Below, piece by piece: positions 53,555-62,837 of a DNA stretch of 64,000 bases; position 1 is the first letter of the stretch; each line of letters begins with the position of its first letter. The stretch is from Oricola cellulosilytica (GTDB lineage Bacteria; Pseudomonadota; Alphaproteobacteria; Rhizobiales; Rhizobiaceae): the NCBI RefSeq assembly GCF_019966575.1, contig NZ_JAINFK010000003.1:124001-188000 (forward strand). The letters are read 5' to 3'. The notes under the pieces were generated by a model. The model made no database searches and was not told where the DNA came from. It saw only the letters and a list, made by a program, of their open reading frames with translations. The translations under genes were made by a program, and so were the position numbers.

Positions 53555-54028
53555 ATGTACGTTTTAAAACCGGGCATCAAGCGCGATCCGGAAAGGCGCT
53601 GGGCGCTTCCCGACCGGATATTTTTCGGCCACGGTGCATGCCACATTCTTGCCGGAACTTACCTTGCCAGCCCGCCACTCCTGGCCTTTCGCGCCGAACG
53701 CATTGTTCCGGAAGATGGCCTGGCGGGCAACCACGTCTATGTTACAAACGGCGAAATCGCGTTCGACCATCGTGGCTATTCTACGCTCGAGCGCTTGCTC
53801 GAACATCATCGCAGGGGTTGGTCTCGCCGGCATCCCGAATGGGACTGCATGATCGAGACCGTGGATTTCGACCTGCTGAGCACCGGCGAATTGAACCGAC
53901 GCAAGATGCTCGGTCCAGACCAATACTTGCATCACCCGGTCCCGCGTGCCCGCCGCTTCATTGCCCGGATCGACCACATTGCCGCTGCCGAAAAGGCTGC
54001 GCGCCTTCTTCGCGTGAAGCGTGCATGA
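53555..54028 (+). CDS. 157-residue hypothetical protein in the peptide importer operon
   Basis: ATG 53555 has a GGAAAGGGA site directly before it (GTG 53525 is an alternative). The protein has no signal peptide or membrane segment. The N-terminal half holds Arg-Trp-Ala-Leu-Pro-Asp-Arg-Ile-Phe-Phe-Gly-His-Gly-Ala-Cys-His-Ile-Leu-Ala (about 14-32), in which Cys and two His might be catalytic or metal-binding. The remainder is rich in His and Arg. I recognise no family. It lies between the binding protein and permease genes, which suggests a role with the imported compound. Confidence 0.7.
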   Translation: MYVLKPGIKRDPERRWALPDRIFFGHGACHILAGTYLASPPLLAFRAERIVPEDGLAGNHVYVTNGEIAFDHRGYSTLERLLEHHRRGWSRRHPEWDCMIETVDFDLLSTGELNRRKMLGPDQYLHHPVPRARRFIARIDHIAAAEKAARLLRVKRA

Positions 54029-54080
54029 AATGAACGGTCCCAAGATGGCCTTCCCGCCGGCCAAAAGGTAAACCCGATCC

Positions 54081-55025
54081 ATGCTCTTCTACGCGCTGCG
54101 ACGACTCTTCCTCGTCTCGATAACATTGCTGGTCGCCAGCATCGTCGTCTTCGCGGTGCTGGAAATCGTGCCGGGCGATCCGGCCCGGCTGATGCTCGGC
54201 ATCAACGCCACCGAAGACGCCGTCGCCGCCCTTCGCCTGCAGATGGGCCTCGATAAACCGCTGGTCACCCGTTATTTTTCATGGATTGGCGGGATGTTGA
54301 CCGGCGATTTCGGCCGGTCCTACACCTACTCCGTTCCGGTCATGGAACTGGTGCGTGAGCGGATGGTGGTTTCGCTCCCGCTGGCGCTGCTTGCGCTGAT
54401 CCTTTCGACCACCATCGCTATCCCCGTTGGCATTTTTTCGGCCGCAAGACGCGGAACGTCGGCCGATGCCGGCGTCATGGCGGCAACGCAGGTGGGCATC
54501 GCTATTCCCAATTTCTGGTTCGCGCTGCTGCTCGTCTATCTCTTCGCGGTCACCTTCCGCCTCGTTCCCGCCGGCGGTTTCCCCGGCTGGGACGCCGGAT
54601 TGGGCCCCGCCCTCGCCTCCCTGGTGTTGCCGGCCATTGCGCTGGCGCTTCCGCAGGCCGCGATCCTGTCGCGCGTCACCCGGTCCGCCCTGCTCGACGT
54701 GATGAGCGAAGACTACATCCGCACGGCCCGCGCCAAGGGATTGCCCGCAAACACCGTGCTCTGGCGCCACGCGCTACGCAACGCGCTGATCCCGGTCCTC
54801 ACCATCCTCGGCCTGCAATTCGCATTCCTGCTCGCCGGAACCATCATCATCGAGAACGTGTTCTACCTGCCGGGTCTCGGCCGTTTGGTCTTTCAGGCGA
54901 TCACCCAGCGCGATCTGATTGTGGTCGAGAGCGTGGTGGTTCTGCTTGTCGCCACCGTCATCGTGGTGAACTTCCTGGTCGATCTCGCCTATGGTTGGGC
55001 GGATCCGCGACTGAGAACCCGATAA
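54081..55025 (+). CDS. Peptide ABC transporter permease (DppB type)
   Basis: A 314-residue permease with six membrane segments. It starts Met-Leu-Phe-Tyr-Ala-Leu-Arg-Arg-Leu-Phe and has the typical early Val-Pro-Gly-Asp-Pro-Ala and Met-Gly-Leu-Asp-Lys-Pro-Leu stretches. The cytoplasmic coupling loop Tyr-Ile-Arg-Thr-Ala-Arg-Ala-Lys-Gly-Leu-Pro is near 212. It pairs with the DppC-type protein that starts one base after its stop. Confidence 0.95.
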   Translation: MLFYALRRLFLVSITLLVASIVVFAVLEIVPGDPARLMLGINATEDAVAALRLQMGLDKPLVTRYFSWIGGMLTGDFGRSYTYSVPVMELVRERMVVSLPLALLALILSTTIAIPVGIFSAARRGTSADAGVMAATQVGIAIPNFWFALLLVYLFAVTFRLVPAGGFPGWDAGLGPALASLVLPAIALALPQAAILSRVTRSALLDVMSEDYIRTARAKGLPANTVLWRHALRNALIPVLTILGLQFAFLLAGTIIIENVFYLPGLGRLVFQAITQRDLIVVESVVVLLVATVIVVNFLVDLAYGWADPRLRTR

Positions 55026-55026
55026 G

Positions 55027-55899
55027 ATGACAACCGGACTCGTCGCCCCCGAGCATGAGGATTGGCGCCATTTCGCGCGCAAAGCGCTCGCCAACCGGTC
55101 CTTCCTCACTGGCGCCGTCATCACCGCCTTCGTGGTAGCCGTGGCGTTGGTCTCGTTTGTCTGGACCCCCTATGATGTGACGAAGCTGGTAATCGCCGAC
55201 CGGCTGCAGGCGCCAACCGCAAGCCACTGGTTCGGTACAGATCATTTTGGCCGCGACATACTCTCGATGGTTATGGTCGGCAGCCGCAATTCGATCGCCG
55301 TCGCGCTGATCGCCGTCGGCATCGGCATGGCCGCCGGCGTACCGCTAGGCTGCTGGGCCGCGGCCAAGCGCGGCGTCGCCGACGAAATACTGATGCGCAC
55401 CTCCGACATCATCTTCGCCTTTCCCGCGCTGCTCTCGGCGGTGATGATTACCGCGATCTTCGGCCCCGGCGCGGTCAACGCGATCATCGCCATCGGCATC
55501 TTCAATATCCCGGTATTTGCCCGCGTCGCACGCGGTGGCGCGCTCGCACTCTGGCCGCGTGAGTTCATCCTCGCGGCCCGCGCCGCCGGTAAGGGCGCGG
55601 GTCTGATCACGGTGCAGCACATCCTGCCCAACATCGCCAATTTGCTGCTCGTTCAGGGCACGATCCAGTTCTCGCTCGGCATCCTCGCCGAAGCCGGTCT
55701 CTCCTATGTCGGCCTTGGAACGCAGCCGCCGGCGCCGAGCTGGGGGCGGATGCTGTTCGAGGCGCAGACGATGATGTCGATCGCGCCCCATATGGCGATC
55801 GTTCCGGGCATGGCGATCATCATTACCGTGCTCGGCCTCAATCTGCTCGGCGACGGACTGCGAGATGTGCTGGATCCGAAGCTCCGGAGGGAGCATTGA
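55027..55899 (+). CDS. Peptide ABC transporter permease (DppC type)
   Basis: A 290-residue permease with six membrane segments and an N-terminal OppC-like cytoplasmic part. Characteristic stretches are His-Trp-Phe-Gly-Thr-Asp-His-Phe-Gly-Arg-Asp-Ile near residue 65, the coupling loop Glu-Phe-Ile-Leu-Ala-Ala-Arg-Ala-Ala-Gly-Lys-Gly near 178 and Gly-Leu-Gly-Thr-Gln-Pro-Pro-Ala-Pro-Ser-Trp-Gly near 232. It overlaps the ATPase gene at its stop. Confidence 0.95.
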   Translation: MTTGLVAPEHEDWRHFARKALANRSFLTGAVITAFVVAVALVSFVWTPYDVTKLVIADRLQAPTASHWFGTDHFGRDILSMVMVGSRNSIAVALIAVGIGMAAGVPLGCWAAAKRGVADEILMRTSDIIFAFPALLSAVMITAIFGPGAVNAIIAIGIFNIPVFARVARGGALALWPREFILAARAAGKGAGLITVQHILPNIANLLLVQGTIQFSLGILAEAGLSYVGLGTQPPAPSWGRMLFEAQTMMSIAPHMAIVPGMAIIITVLGLNLLGDGLRDVLDPKLRREH

Positions 55900-57536
55900 T
55901 CGTGCCATCGCCTGTTCTCGATATTCGCGGCTTGTCCGTTTCGATTGGCACCAAGCCGATCCTGAAGGACGTGAACCTGACGATAGCCAACGGCGAGACC
56001 GTGGGGCTTGTCGGCGAATCTGGTTCCGGCAAGTCGATGACCGCACTCACCGTCATGCGCCTTCTGCCACACGCCGCCGGAACTTCGGGCCGTCTCTTTT
56101 TTCGCGGCGAGGACCTTCTCGGCACAAGCGAGGAGCGGATGTGCCAATTGAGGGGCGACGAGATCGGCATGGTGTTCCAGGAACCGATGACCGCCCTCAA
56201 CCCCGTCAAAATGATCGGAGAGCAGGTCGCCGAAGGCATCCGCTGGCATCGCGGGGCCTCCAGGGCCGAGGCGGAAGACAGGGCCCGGCGCATTCTCGAG
56301 CGTGTCGGTCTTCCGGAAAGCCGCTTTCCCCTGACACGTTACCCGCACGAACTCTCCGGCGGCCAGCGCCAGCGCGTCGTCATCGCCATGGCCTGTGCCC
56401 TGGATCCCAAGCTTCTGATAGCCGACGAGCCGACGACCGCGCTCGATGTGGTGTTACAGGCGCAGATCCTCGAACTGCTCCGCGAACTCGTCGCCGAGAA
56501 CGACATGGGGCTGTTGCTGATCAGCCATGATCTGGGCGTCGTTGCCGACATGGCAGACCGCATTACCATCCTGCGCCATGGCGAGGTTCAGGATGAAGGC
56601 GAAACGACGCGCATACTGCGCGAGCAGAAACATCCCTACACCCGCAAATTGGCCGAAGCGTCGACCCATGTTCCGGTGTGGGAAAACGCCGCAGTACCAA
56701 ATGACGGCAAGCAAGAATTACTGAAGCTCACCGAGGTCTCCCGCCATTTCCCCGGCTCTCGCAGAGGACTGTTCGCGCGCGGCGAGCCGGTTCGCGCGGT
56801 CGACGGGGTCTCATTTGAGGTAAAGGCCGGCCACTCGGTGGCGCTTGTCGGTCAGTCAGGCTGCGGAAAATCGACCCTCGCGCGTATGATCCTCGCCCTC
56901 GACCGTCCGACGGCAGGCGCCATCACCTTCAGGGGCATGGAAACGTCATCTCTCGGCGAGCACGAGCTGCGCGCCGCACGCTGCGAGATGCAGGTCGTCT
57001 TTCAGGACCCTTACGGCTCCTTTGATCCGCGGCAGACGATTGAAGGGTCCGTAACGGAACCGCTGCATCTGGTGGACAAACGCATCAGCCGCAGGGAACG
57101 CCGCGAACGTGCCACCGAGGCACTGGTGGAGGTCGGTATGCAGCCAGCCGACATGCACAAATATCCCCACGAGTTTTCCGGCGGACAGCGCCAGCGTCTC
57201 GCCATTGCCCGCGCCATCATCACACGGCCCAAACTGGTAGTTTGCGACGAGCCGGTGTCAGCGCTCGATGTTTCGATCCGCGCGCAGATCCTCGATCTCT
57301 TTGCCAAGCTGAACGACGATCTGGGCGTCGCCTACCTGTTCATCACGCACGACCTGACGGTCGCCCGCGCCATCACCCACGATGTACTTGTGATGGACCA
57401 TGGCCGAATCGTCGAAACGGGCCGCACGGCGGACGTGCTGGATGCGCCGAAAACCGACACCACGCGCCGCCTGCTCGCCGCCGCGCCGGACCTTCAGCGG
57501 GCGATCGAACGGCGGTCCACGGCGCTAGGCGGCTAG
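55896..57536 (+). CDS. Peptide ABC transporter, fused ATPases (DppD-DppF type)
   Basis: A 546-residue protein with two complete ABC domains in one chain. Walker A is Gly-Glu-Ser-Gly-Ser-Gly-Lys-Ser near 40 and Gly-Gln-Ser-Gly-Cys-Gly-Lys-Ser near 322. Signatures Leu-Ser-Gly-Gly-Gln-Arg-Gln and Phe-Ser-Gly-Gly-Gln-Arg-Gln, and Walker B Ala-Asp-Glu-Pro and Cys-Asp-Glu-Pro, are in order. Start may be TTG 55896 (five bases after GGAGG) or GTG 55902. The end overlaps cobD by 12 bases on the opposite strand. Confidence 0.94.
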   Translation: MIVPSPVLDIRGLSVSIGTKPILKDVNLTIANGETVGLVGESGSGKSMTALTVMRLLPHAAGTSGRLFFRGEDLLGTSEERMCQLRGDEIGMVFQEPMTALNPVKMIGEQVAEGIRWHRGASRAEAEDRARRILERVGLPESRFPLTRYPHELSGGQRQRVVIAMACALDPKLLIADEPTTALDVVLQAQILELLRELVAENDMGLLLISHDLGVVADMADRITILRHGEVQDEGETTRILREQKHPYTRKLAEASTHVPVWENAAVPNDGKQELLKLTEVSRHFPGSRRGLFARGEPVRAVDGVSFEVKAGHSVALVGQSGCGKSTLARMILALDRPTAGAITFRGMETSSLGEHELRAARCEMQVVFQDPYGSFDPRQTIEGSVTEPLHLVDKRISRRERRERATEALVEVGMQPADMHKYPHEFSGGQRQRLAIARAIITRPKLVVCDEPVSALDVSIRAQILDLFAKLNDDLGVAYLFITHDLTVARAITHDVLVMDHGRIVETGRTADVLDAPKTDTTRRLLAAAPDLQRAIERRSTALGG

Positions 57537-58505
57537 CAAGGCCAAACCGGCCACCACGCCCGCAAATACAGTCATAGCTCGCCAGTATATGCGAAGCGCC
57601 ATGTCGAGTTCGGCCTGGCCCACGTCGCGCCGCCCGGCGGCATTGAGGAAAGGCTCGTCGGCGATATCGTCTGCATAGACGCGCGGCCCGCCAAGCGAAA
57701 TACCGAGCGCACCGGCCATGGCGCTCTCCGGCCAGCCGGCGTTGGGCGACCGGTGCAGGTTTGCATCTTGCCGCATCACCTCATACGTCTTCTTTGCATT
57801 TTCGGTGCCGCGCAGCATCGCATCCGCCGTGACGATCAACATTCCGCTCAGCCGCGCCGGAACCCAGTTGGCAAGATCATCGAGCTTGGCCGATGCCTTC
57901 CCGAAAGCGCGGTACTTTTCGCTCTTGTGACCGATCATCGAGTCGGCCGTGTTCAGCATCTTGTAGGCAAACAATCCGGGCAGGCCGAACACCCCATACC
58001 AGAATGCCGGAGCGACCACGCCGTCGGACGCATTCTCCGCAAGGCTTTCGATCGCCGCGCGCGAAATTCCCGCTTCGTCCAGCGTGGCCGGATCGCGCCC
58101 GACGATCATCGAGACAGCCTTGCGGCCTCCCTCAAGCCCGCCATCGCGAAGACCGGCGGCGACCGCGCCAACGTGATCTGCAAGAGACTTCTGCGCAAGG
58201 AAAACGGCGACCACCGCCACCTCGGCAATCATGCCGACAATGCCCAGAAAATCGAAGATGTCGGCAAGCCACGCGCCAACGATCGATGCCACGACCAGAA
58301 GGCCGGCAATCGACAGGAACCCGGATTTCTCGCGCCAGTCGTCTGAACGATCCGGTCTGTTGAACCTCTCGTCGCAAAAGCCGATCAGCCTTCCGAAGAC
58401 GACCACCGGATGCGGAATCCTGTCCCAAACGCCCTCGGGGTCGCCGGCGATACGGTCGGCAATCAGCGCGGCGAGCAGAATGACGAGATTGGTCGAGAGG
58501 GTCAT
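57525..58505 (-). CDS. cobD: Adenosylcobinamide-phosphate synthase (CobD/CbiB)
   Basis: A 326-residue membrane protein with several hydrophobic stretches. Family motifs are Ala-Asp-Arg-Ile-Ala-Gly-Asp-Pro-Glu near residue 16, Ile-Pro-His-Pro-Val-Val, Gly-Arg-Asp-Pro near 128, Glu-Ser-Leu-Ala-Glu-Asn-Ala-Ser-Asp-Gly near 147, Asn-Thr-Ala-Asp-Ser-Met-Ile-Gly near 182 and Ser-Pro-Asn-Ala-Gly-Trp-Pro-Glu-Ser near 250. It attaches the aminopropanol arm to cobyric acid. Three-prime end overlaps the ATPase gene. Last gene of the minus-strand cobA-B-C-D unit. Confidence 0.95.
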   Translation of the reverse strand: MTLSTNLVILLAALIADRIAGDPEGVWDRIPHPVVVFGRLIGFCDERFNRPDRSDDWREKSGFLSIAGLLVVASIVGAWLADIFDFLGIVGMIAEVAVVAVFLAQKSLADHVGAVAAGLRDGGLEGGRKAVSMIVGRDPATLDEAGISRAAIESLAENASDGVVAPAFWYGVFGLPGLFAYKMLNTADSMIGHKSEKYRAFGKASAKLDDLANWVPARLSGMLIVTADAMLRGTENAKKTYEVMRQDANLHRSPNAGWPESAMAGALGISLGGPRVYADDIADEPFLNAAGRRDVGQAELDMALRIYWRAMTVFAGVVAGLALLAA

Positions 58506-58514
58506 GGCGCGCGT

Positions 58515-59519
58515 TCACTGCGTGCGTAAGGCAAGTTCTGCAAGTGCCGATTCCAATCGCACGAAACCGTCCTCGGACCCCGGCAAGCCGAACCGCAACC
58601 ATGTCGCATTATATTCGAAGCTTCGAACGAGAATATGCTTTTCGGCAAGCCACCCAGCGATGCTGCTGGCCTTGTCGTGATTGGCCAGAACAAACAGATC
58701 GGTACCGCCGACAACCGCCATACCGGATTTTTGCACGATGGTTGCGAGGCGCTCACGGTCGGCACCAAGGCGCGCGCGTGTATTGTCAATCCATTGGCCG
58801 TCCCGAAAAGCCATGGTTGCCAGATGCAATGCCGGGCCGGGCGCTGCCCACGGCCCGAGCATGAGGCCGAGACTTTCGATCACGTCCGGATCGCCGATGG
58901 CAAATCCGAGGCGCATTCCGGCCAGCCCGAAAAATTTGCCGAATGAGCGCAACACCAGAAGCCCCGGCTTCCCCGAATACGGCACGAGCGAGTGCGCAGG
59001 GGTTATGTCGCAAAACGCCTCGTCAGCGACCACCATCCGAAATCCGTTGCGGGAAAGCGCGGAGGCTTGCTCTGCCGGCCATTGACGTCCATCGGGATTG
59101 TTGGGCTGTCCGAAGATCAGGAGACCGCCGGTGTGCTCCGGTCCCGGCATTTCCCCAAGTGCCGTCACATGCGCGCCGGCGTTTCGAAAGACCCGCGCAT
59201 ATTCGCCATAGGCAGGCGAAACAACACAGACATCGTCGAGATAATTGAATAGCAGAGGGAGCCACTGGATAATCGCCTGCGTGCCCGGCGCGGCGAGGAT
59301 CCCGGCATTCTTCGGCACTCGGTAAAAGTCGCGGGCAGCCGCAAGGCACTCGCTCACAAGGCCTTCGTCGGGGAGGCGGTGCCAGACATCCGTGGGGATA
59401 TCGGGAACCGGATAGGGAACGGGATTGATGCCGGTCGACAGATCGAGCCAATCCGCGCGACAGCCCCCGTGTTGCGCAATTGCCCGGTCGAGCGCGCCGC
59501 CATGGGAAAGACCTTCCAT
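58515..59519 (-). CDS. cobC: CobC, threonine-phosphate decarboxylase-like
   Basis: A 334-residue class I PLP enzyme. The PLP lysine is in Ser-Phe-Gly-Lys-Phe-Phe-Gly-Leu-Ala-Gly (about 189-198) and an early Leu-Ser-Thr-Gly-Ile-Asn-Pro is a CobC hallmark. It provides the (R)-1-amino-2-propanol phosphate arm of cobalamin. ATG 59519 shares one base with the cobB stop (TGATG). The cobD gene follows nine bases downstream. Confidence 0.93.
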   Translation of the reverse strand: MEGLSHGGALDRAIAQHGGCRADWLDLSTGINPVPYPVPDIPTDVWHRLPDEGLVSECLAAARDFYRVPKNAGILAAPGTQAIIQWLPLLFNYLDDVCVVSPAYGEYARVFRNAGAHVTALGEMPGPEHTGGLLIFGQPNNPDGRQWPAEQASALSRNGFRMVVADEAFCDITPAHSLVPYSGKPGLLVLRSFGKFFGLAGMRLGFAIGDPDVIESLGLMLGPWAAPGPALHLATMAFRDGQWIDNTRARLGADRERLATIVQKSGMAVVGGTDLFVLANHDKASSIAGWLAEKHILVRSFEYNATWLRFGLPGSEDGFVRLESALAELALRTQ

Positions 59520-60817
59520 CAATCCGCCCTGTCGATGACGTGCATATAAGAGCCTGATACCGACCCGCGCCGCAGTCCTGCATCGTCGTGCCTTTTGCCG
59601 AGGGCATCGGTCACGCGAAACAGCTTCTCACCCTCACCCTCAACCACATGGGTGGAGTAGTGAAACTCGTGCGCCGTCAACGGCATGGTCCAGGGCGATC
59701 CGGCAAGCGCCGTCAGCCTGCGATAGCCGAGATGGCGCTTCCGTTTGGCATAGCTGGTGACGACCGGCAGCAGTCCCGCCATCTCGTGGCGCTTTCCTTC
59801 CTCGTCCACTAGCCCCTCGCCGAGCACCATGTAGCCGCCGCATTCGCCATAGACAGGCACGCCGTTCTTCGCTTTGCCGCGAACGGCTTCGAGGAAGGCC
59901 GAAGCGGCGGCGATCCTTCCTGCATGAAGTTCGGGATACCCGCCCGGCAAATAGACCGCATCGGCATCTTTGCCGGGCGTTTCATCGGCAAGCGGCGAAA
60001 AGAAGGATATCTCCGCGCCGCGCCTCCGCCATCCGTCGAGAACATGGTGATAACTGAAGGCGAACGCCGCATCGTGCGCAACGGCAATCCGTTGGCCGAG
60101 CGGCGGCACCCGGCTGACCGCGGCCATTACATCACCGCCCTCCCTGAAGGTGCTCAACGACGCTATCGCATCGAGGTCGAGGCCACTTGCCACCGCAAAG
60201 GCGGCGTCTGTCACGAAGCGTTCGAGATCGGAATGTTCTTCGGCTTGAACCAGTCCGAGATGACGGGATCGCAGTTCAAGAGCCGGATCGGTGCGGATGG
60301 CGCCGAGGACATCGACACCTGCCGGTTCCAGCGCATTGCGCAACATCGCCTCGTGGCGGGCGCTTCCAACCCGGTTCAGGACGAGCCCCGCGAGGATCAC
60401 GTCGCGGCGATAGTCGTTGAAGCCCTTGGCCAGAGCGGCGATCGATTGCGACATACGCGCACAGTCAACGACGAGGAGGACCGGCAATCCGAGCATTGCC
60501 GCCAAATCTGCAGCGGAACCCTTTCCGTCGGCCGCGCCGTCGAAGAGCCCCATCATTCCCTCGACAGCGAGAAGCTTCCCGCCCGCGCTATGGCGTTCCG
60601 CCAGAATACGGACGAGTTCCGGCCGCATGGCCCATGGATCCAGATTGACACAAGTCTTGCCGCTGGCAACTGTATGGAACGCCGGATCGATATAGTCAGG
60701 GCCGGCCTTGGCGGGAGCCAGCGCGGCGCCCCGGTCGCGCAATGCGCGAAGCAACCCGAGAGTGACGGTCGTCTTGCCCGAGCCGGATTGCGGCGCGGCG
60801 ACGAGAAATCCTTTCAT
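59519..60817 (-). CDS. cobB: Cobyrinic acid a,c-diamide synthase (CobB)
   Basis: A 432-residue enzyme with an N-terminal ATP-binding P-loop, Ala-Pro-Gln-Ser-Gly-Ser-Gly-Lys-Thr-Thr (residues 8-17), and a C-terminal glutaminase domain with the nucleophile Cys in Gly-Glu-Cys-Gly-Gly-Tyr-Met (about 324-330). It amidates the a and c side chains of hydrogenobyrinic acid. ATG 60817 overlaps the cobA stop by four bases; a longer upstream frame is off-frame cobA. Second gene of the unit. Confidence 0.95.
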   Translation of the reverse strand: MKGFLVAAPQSGSGKTTVTLGLLRALRDRGAALAPAKAGPDYIDPAFHTVASGKTCVNLDPWAMRPELVRILAERHSAGGKLLAVEGMMGLFDGAADGKGSAADLAAMLGLPVLLVVDCARMSQSIAALAKGFNDYRRDVILAGLVLNRVGSARHEAMLRNALEPAGVDVLGAIRTDPALELRSRHLGLVQAEEHSDLERFVTDAAFAVASGLDLDAIASLSTFREGGDVMAAVSRVPPLGQRIAVAHDAAFAFSYHHVLDGWRRRGAEISFFSPLADETPGKDADAVYLPGGYPELHAGRIAAASAFLEAVRGKAKNGVPVYGECGGYMVLGEGLVDEEGKRHEMAGLLPVVTSYAKRKRHLGYRRLTALAGSPWTMPLTAHEFHYSTHVVEGEGEKLFRVTDALGKRHDDAGLRRGSVSGSYMHVIDRAD

Positions 60818-61695
60818 GCAGACCGGTCCCGCGCGCGTTTTTTGAGCGGATCGACCGTAAGCGTCCGGCCGTCCTGAAGCGCTCCGCGCCAATCGAGTGC
60901 GGCGCGAAGACGCACGACCTCGCCGACAACGACGATCGCCGGGGGCGAAAGCCCGGCGGCGGCAACATCCGTTTCGGCCCGTGCAAGCGTTGTCTCGAGT
61001 ACCTGTTGCTGAGCCGTGGTGGCATTACACACGAACGCCACCGGTTCGTCCGGTGACCGCCCCTCGGCGACAAGCCGCGCTGCAATGGTCCCGATATGCT
61101 TCATCGCCATGTACATCACGATCACCGGCGACCCGCACGCAACGCCCGCCCAGTCGATGGCGTCCGGCATGACGCCCGTGGCATCGTGCCCGGTGAGAAA
61201 AGTAACGTTGTGGTTGGTGTCGCGGTGAGTTACCGGAATACCGGCGTAGGAAAGTCCGCCGATTCCTGCCGTCACGCCCGGCACGATCCGAAACGGAATG
61301 CCATGCTCGACCAGCGACAATGCTTCTTCACCTCCGCGCCCGAAGACGAACGGATCGCCGCCTTTCAGTCGCAAGACCCGCTTTCCGGCGCGCGCCAATT
61401 CCACCAGCCGGAGCGAGATGTCCCGCTGCTTCGGAGACGGCTTGCCGCCGCGCTTGCCAGCATATTCCAGGGCTGCGTCATCGGCTGCAAGCGCCAGACA
61501 GTCGGCGTTCACCAGGGCATCGTGCACGATTACGTCCGCTGTTCTCAGCGCGTTGATCGCATGCAGTGTCAGCAGGCCGGGATCGCCTGGTCCGGCGCCA
61601 ACGAGCCAGACATGCCCCGGCTCGAACCGCGGCAATGCATCGGTGATGGCGGCCAGATCCATACCGTCTGTTCTTCCCGCTTCCGCGTTACTCAT
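60814..61695 (-). CDS. cobA: Uroporphyrinogen-III C-methyltransferase (CobA)
   Basis: A 293-residue SUMT. The SAM-binding features are Val-Gly-Ala-Gly-Pro-Gly-Asp-Pro-Gly-Leu-Leu-Thr near residue 31 and Leu-Lys-Gly-Gly-Asp-Pro-Phe-Val-Phe-Gly-Arg-Gly-Gly-Glu-Glu near 113. It makes precorrin-2 from uroporphyrinogen III. There is no fused oxidase/ferrochelatase (as in CysG), so it is a cobalamin-type CobA. Divergent from cbiD, only 20 bases away. Confidence 0.95.
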   Translation of the reverse strand: MSNAEAGRTDGMDLAAITDALPRFEPGHVWLVGAGPGDPGLLTLHAINALRTADVIVHDALVNADCLALAADDAALEYAGKRGGKPSPKQRDISLRLVELARAGKRVLRLKGGDPFVFGRGGEEALSLVEHGIPFRIVPGVTAGIGGLSYAGIPVTHRDTNHNVTFLTGHDATGVMPDAIDWAGVACGSPVIVMYMAMKHIGTIAARLVAEGRSPDEPVAFVCNATTAQQQVLETTLARAETDVAAAGLSPPAIVVVGEVVRLRAALDWRGALQDGRTLTVDPLKKRARDRSA

Positions 61696-61715
61696 GCCTC
61701 ACCTATAAGACGCTC

Positions 61716-62837
61716 ATGGTCACGGGCAAAGCGGAAATGGGAAGCGCCAAGCGGAAGCCGGACGGTCAGCTGAGGCGGGGCTGGACGACCGGCGCGTGCG
61801 CCACGGCGGCGACGAAGGCCGCCCTTTCCGCCCTGCTCTTGGGGCGCTTTCCCGATCCCGTGACGATCACGCTTCCGAAGGGCGAAACGCCTTCTTTCCC
61901 GCTCGCGCACCGACACCTCGCCGAGGCGTACGCGGAAGCGGCCGTCGTCAAGGACGCCGGCGATGATCCGGATGTGACTCATGGCGCGACCATAGAGGTG
62001 AGGGTGAGCTTCGCACCACCTGGAACCGGCATAGTTTTTCGTTCCGGCGACGGAGTCGGCACGGTGACGAGGGCAGGCCTTCCCGTGCCGGTTGGCGAAC
62101 CGGCGATCAACCCGGCGCCGCGCGCGATGATGATCGCGGAGGTGGAGGTCCTCTGTGCGGCGCACCGCGTCGCTGCTGATTTGGAAATCACTGTCTCGGT
62201 TCCCGGCGGTGAGGCGCTCGCCAAGCAGACCTGGAACCCCCGGCTGGGGATCGTAGGCGGCCTCTCGATCCTGGGCACGACCGGCATCGTCCATCCATTC
62301 TCATGCTCGGCGTGGATCCATTCGATCCATCGCGGCATCGATGTCGCCCGGGCGGCAAGCCTATCCCACGTGCTGGCCGCGACTGGTTCAACCTCCGAGA
62401 ATGCCGCTCAGGCGATTTACGGACTTCCGGAGATAGCCCTCCTCGATATGGGAGATTTTGCCGGCGGCGTTCTAAAATATCTGAGAGCGCATCCGGTCCC
62501 CCGGCTGACCATCGCCGGCGGTTTCGCCAAGATCACGAAGCTGGCGCAAGGCTCCCTTGACCTGCACTCCGGCCGAAGCCAAGTCGACATGCAGTTCCTG
62601 CTGGATCACGCCCTGGAGGCTGGCCTCCATCAATCTCTGAGCGACCGGATTCTCTCCGCCAACACCGCGCTCGAAGCACTTGAATTGACTCGCCAAAACG
62701 GACTCACTCTCGCGCCGCTGATCGCGTTGAAGGCGCGCGAAGTCGCACACATGGCGCTTCAGCAGGCGCCGGTGGCGGTCGAAGTGATCATAGTCGATCG
62801 CAAGGGCGAAATACTTGCGCGGACCGGCTTCGAATGA
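61716..62837 (+). CDS. cbiD: Cobalt-precorrin-5B C1-methyltransferase (CbiD)
   Basis: A 373-residue CbiD with Leu-Arg-Arg-Gly-Trp-Thr-Thr-Gly-Ala-Cys-Ala-Thr-Ala-Ala near residue 18, Leu-Pro-Lys-Gly-Glu near 52 and a glycine-rich Val-Gly-Glu-Pro-Ala-Ile-Asn-Pro near 126. CbiD performs the C1 methylation in the anaerobic pathway; the aerobic counterpart is CobF. The rest of the locus uses Cob names and an aerobic-type CobK. Four-base overlap with cobK. Confidence 0.94.
   Translation: MVTGKAEMGSAKRKPDGQLRRGWTTGACATAATKAALSALLLGRFPDPVTITLPKGETPSFPLAHRHLAEAYAEAAVVKDAGDDPDVTHGATIEVRVSFAPPGTGIVFRSGDGVGTVTRAGLPVPVGEPAINPAPRAMMIAEVEVLCAAHRVAADLEITVSVPGGEALAKQTWNPRLGIVGGLSILGTTGIVHPFSCSAWIHSIHRGIDVARAASLSHVLAATGSTSENAAQAIYGLPEIALLDMGDFAGGVLKYLRAHPVPRLTIAGGFAKITKLAQGSLDLHSGRSQVDMQFLLDHALEAGLHQSLSDRILSANTALEALELTRQNGLTLAPLIALKAREVAHMALQQAPVAVEVIIVDRKGEILARTGFE

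Noticed and set aside
61696-61715. Cobalamin riboswitch for the cob genes
   Set aside because: cobA and cbiD are only 20 bases apart, too little for a B12 riboswitch, and no such element was recognised elsewhere in the cluster.
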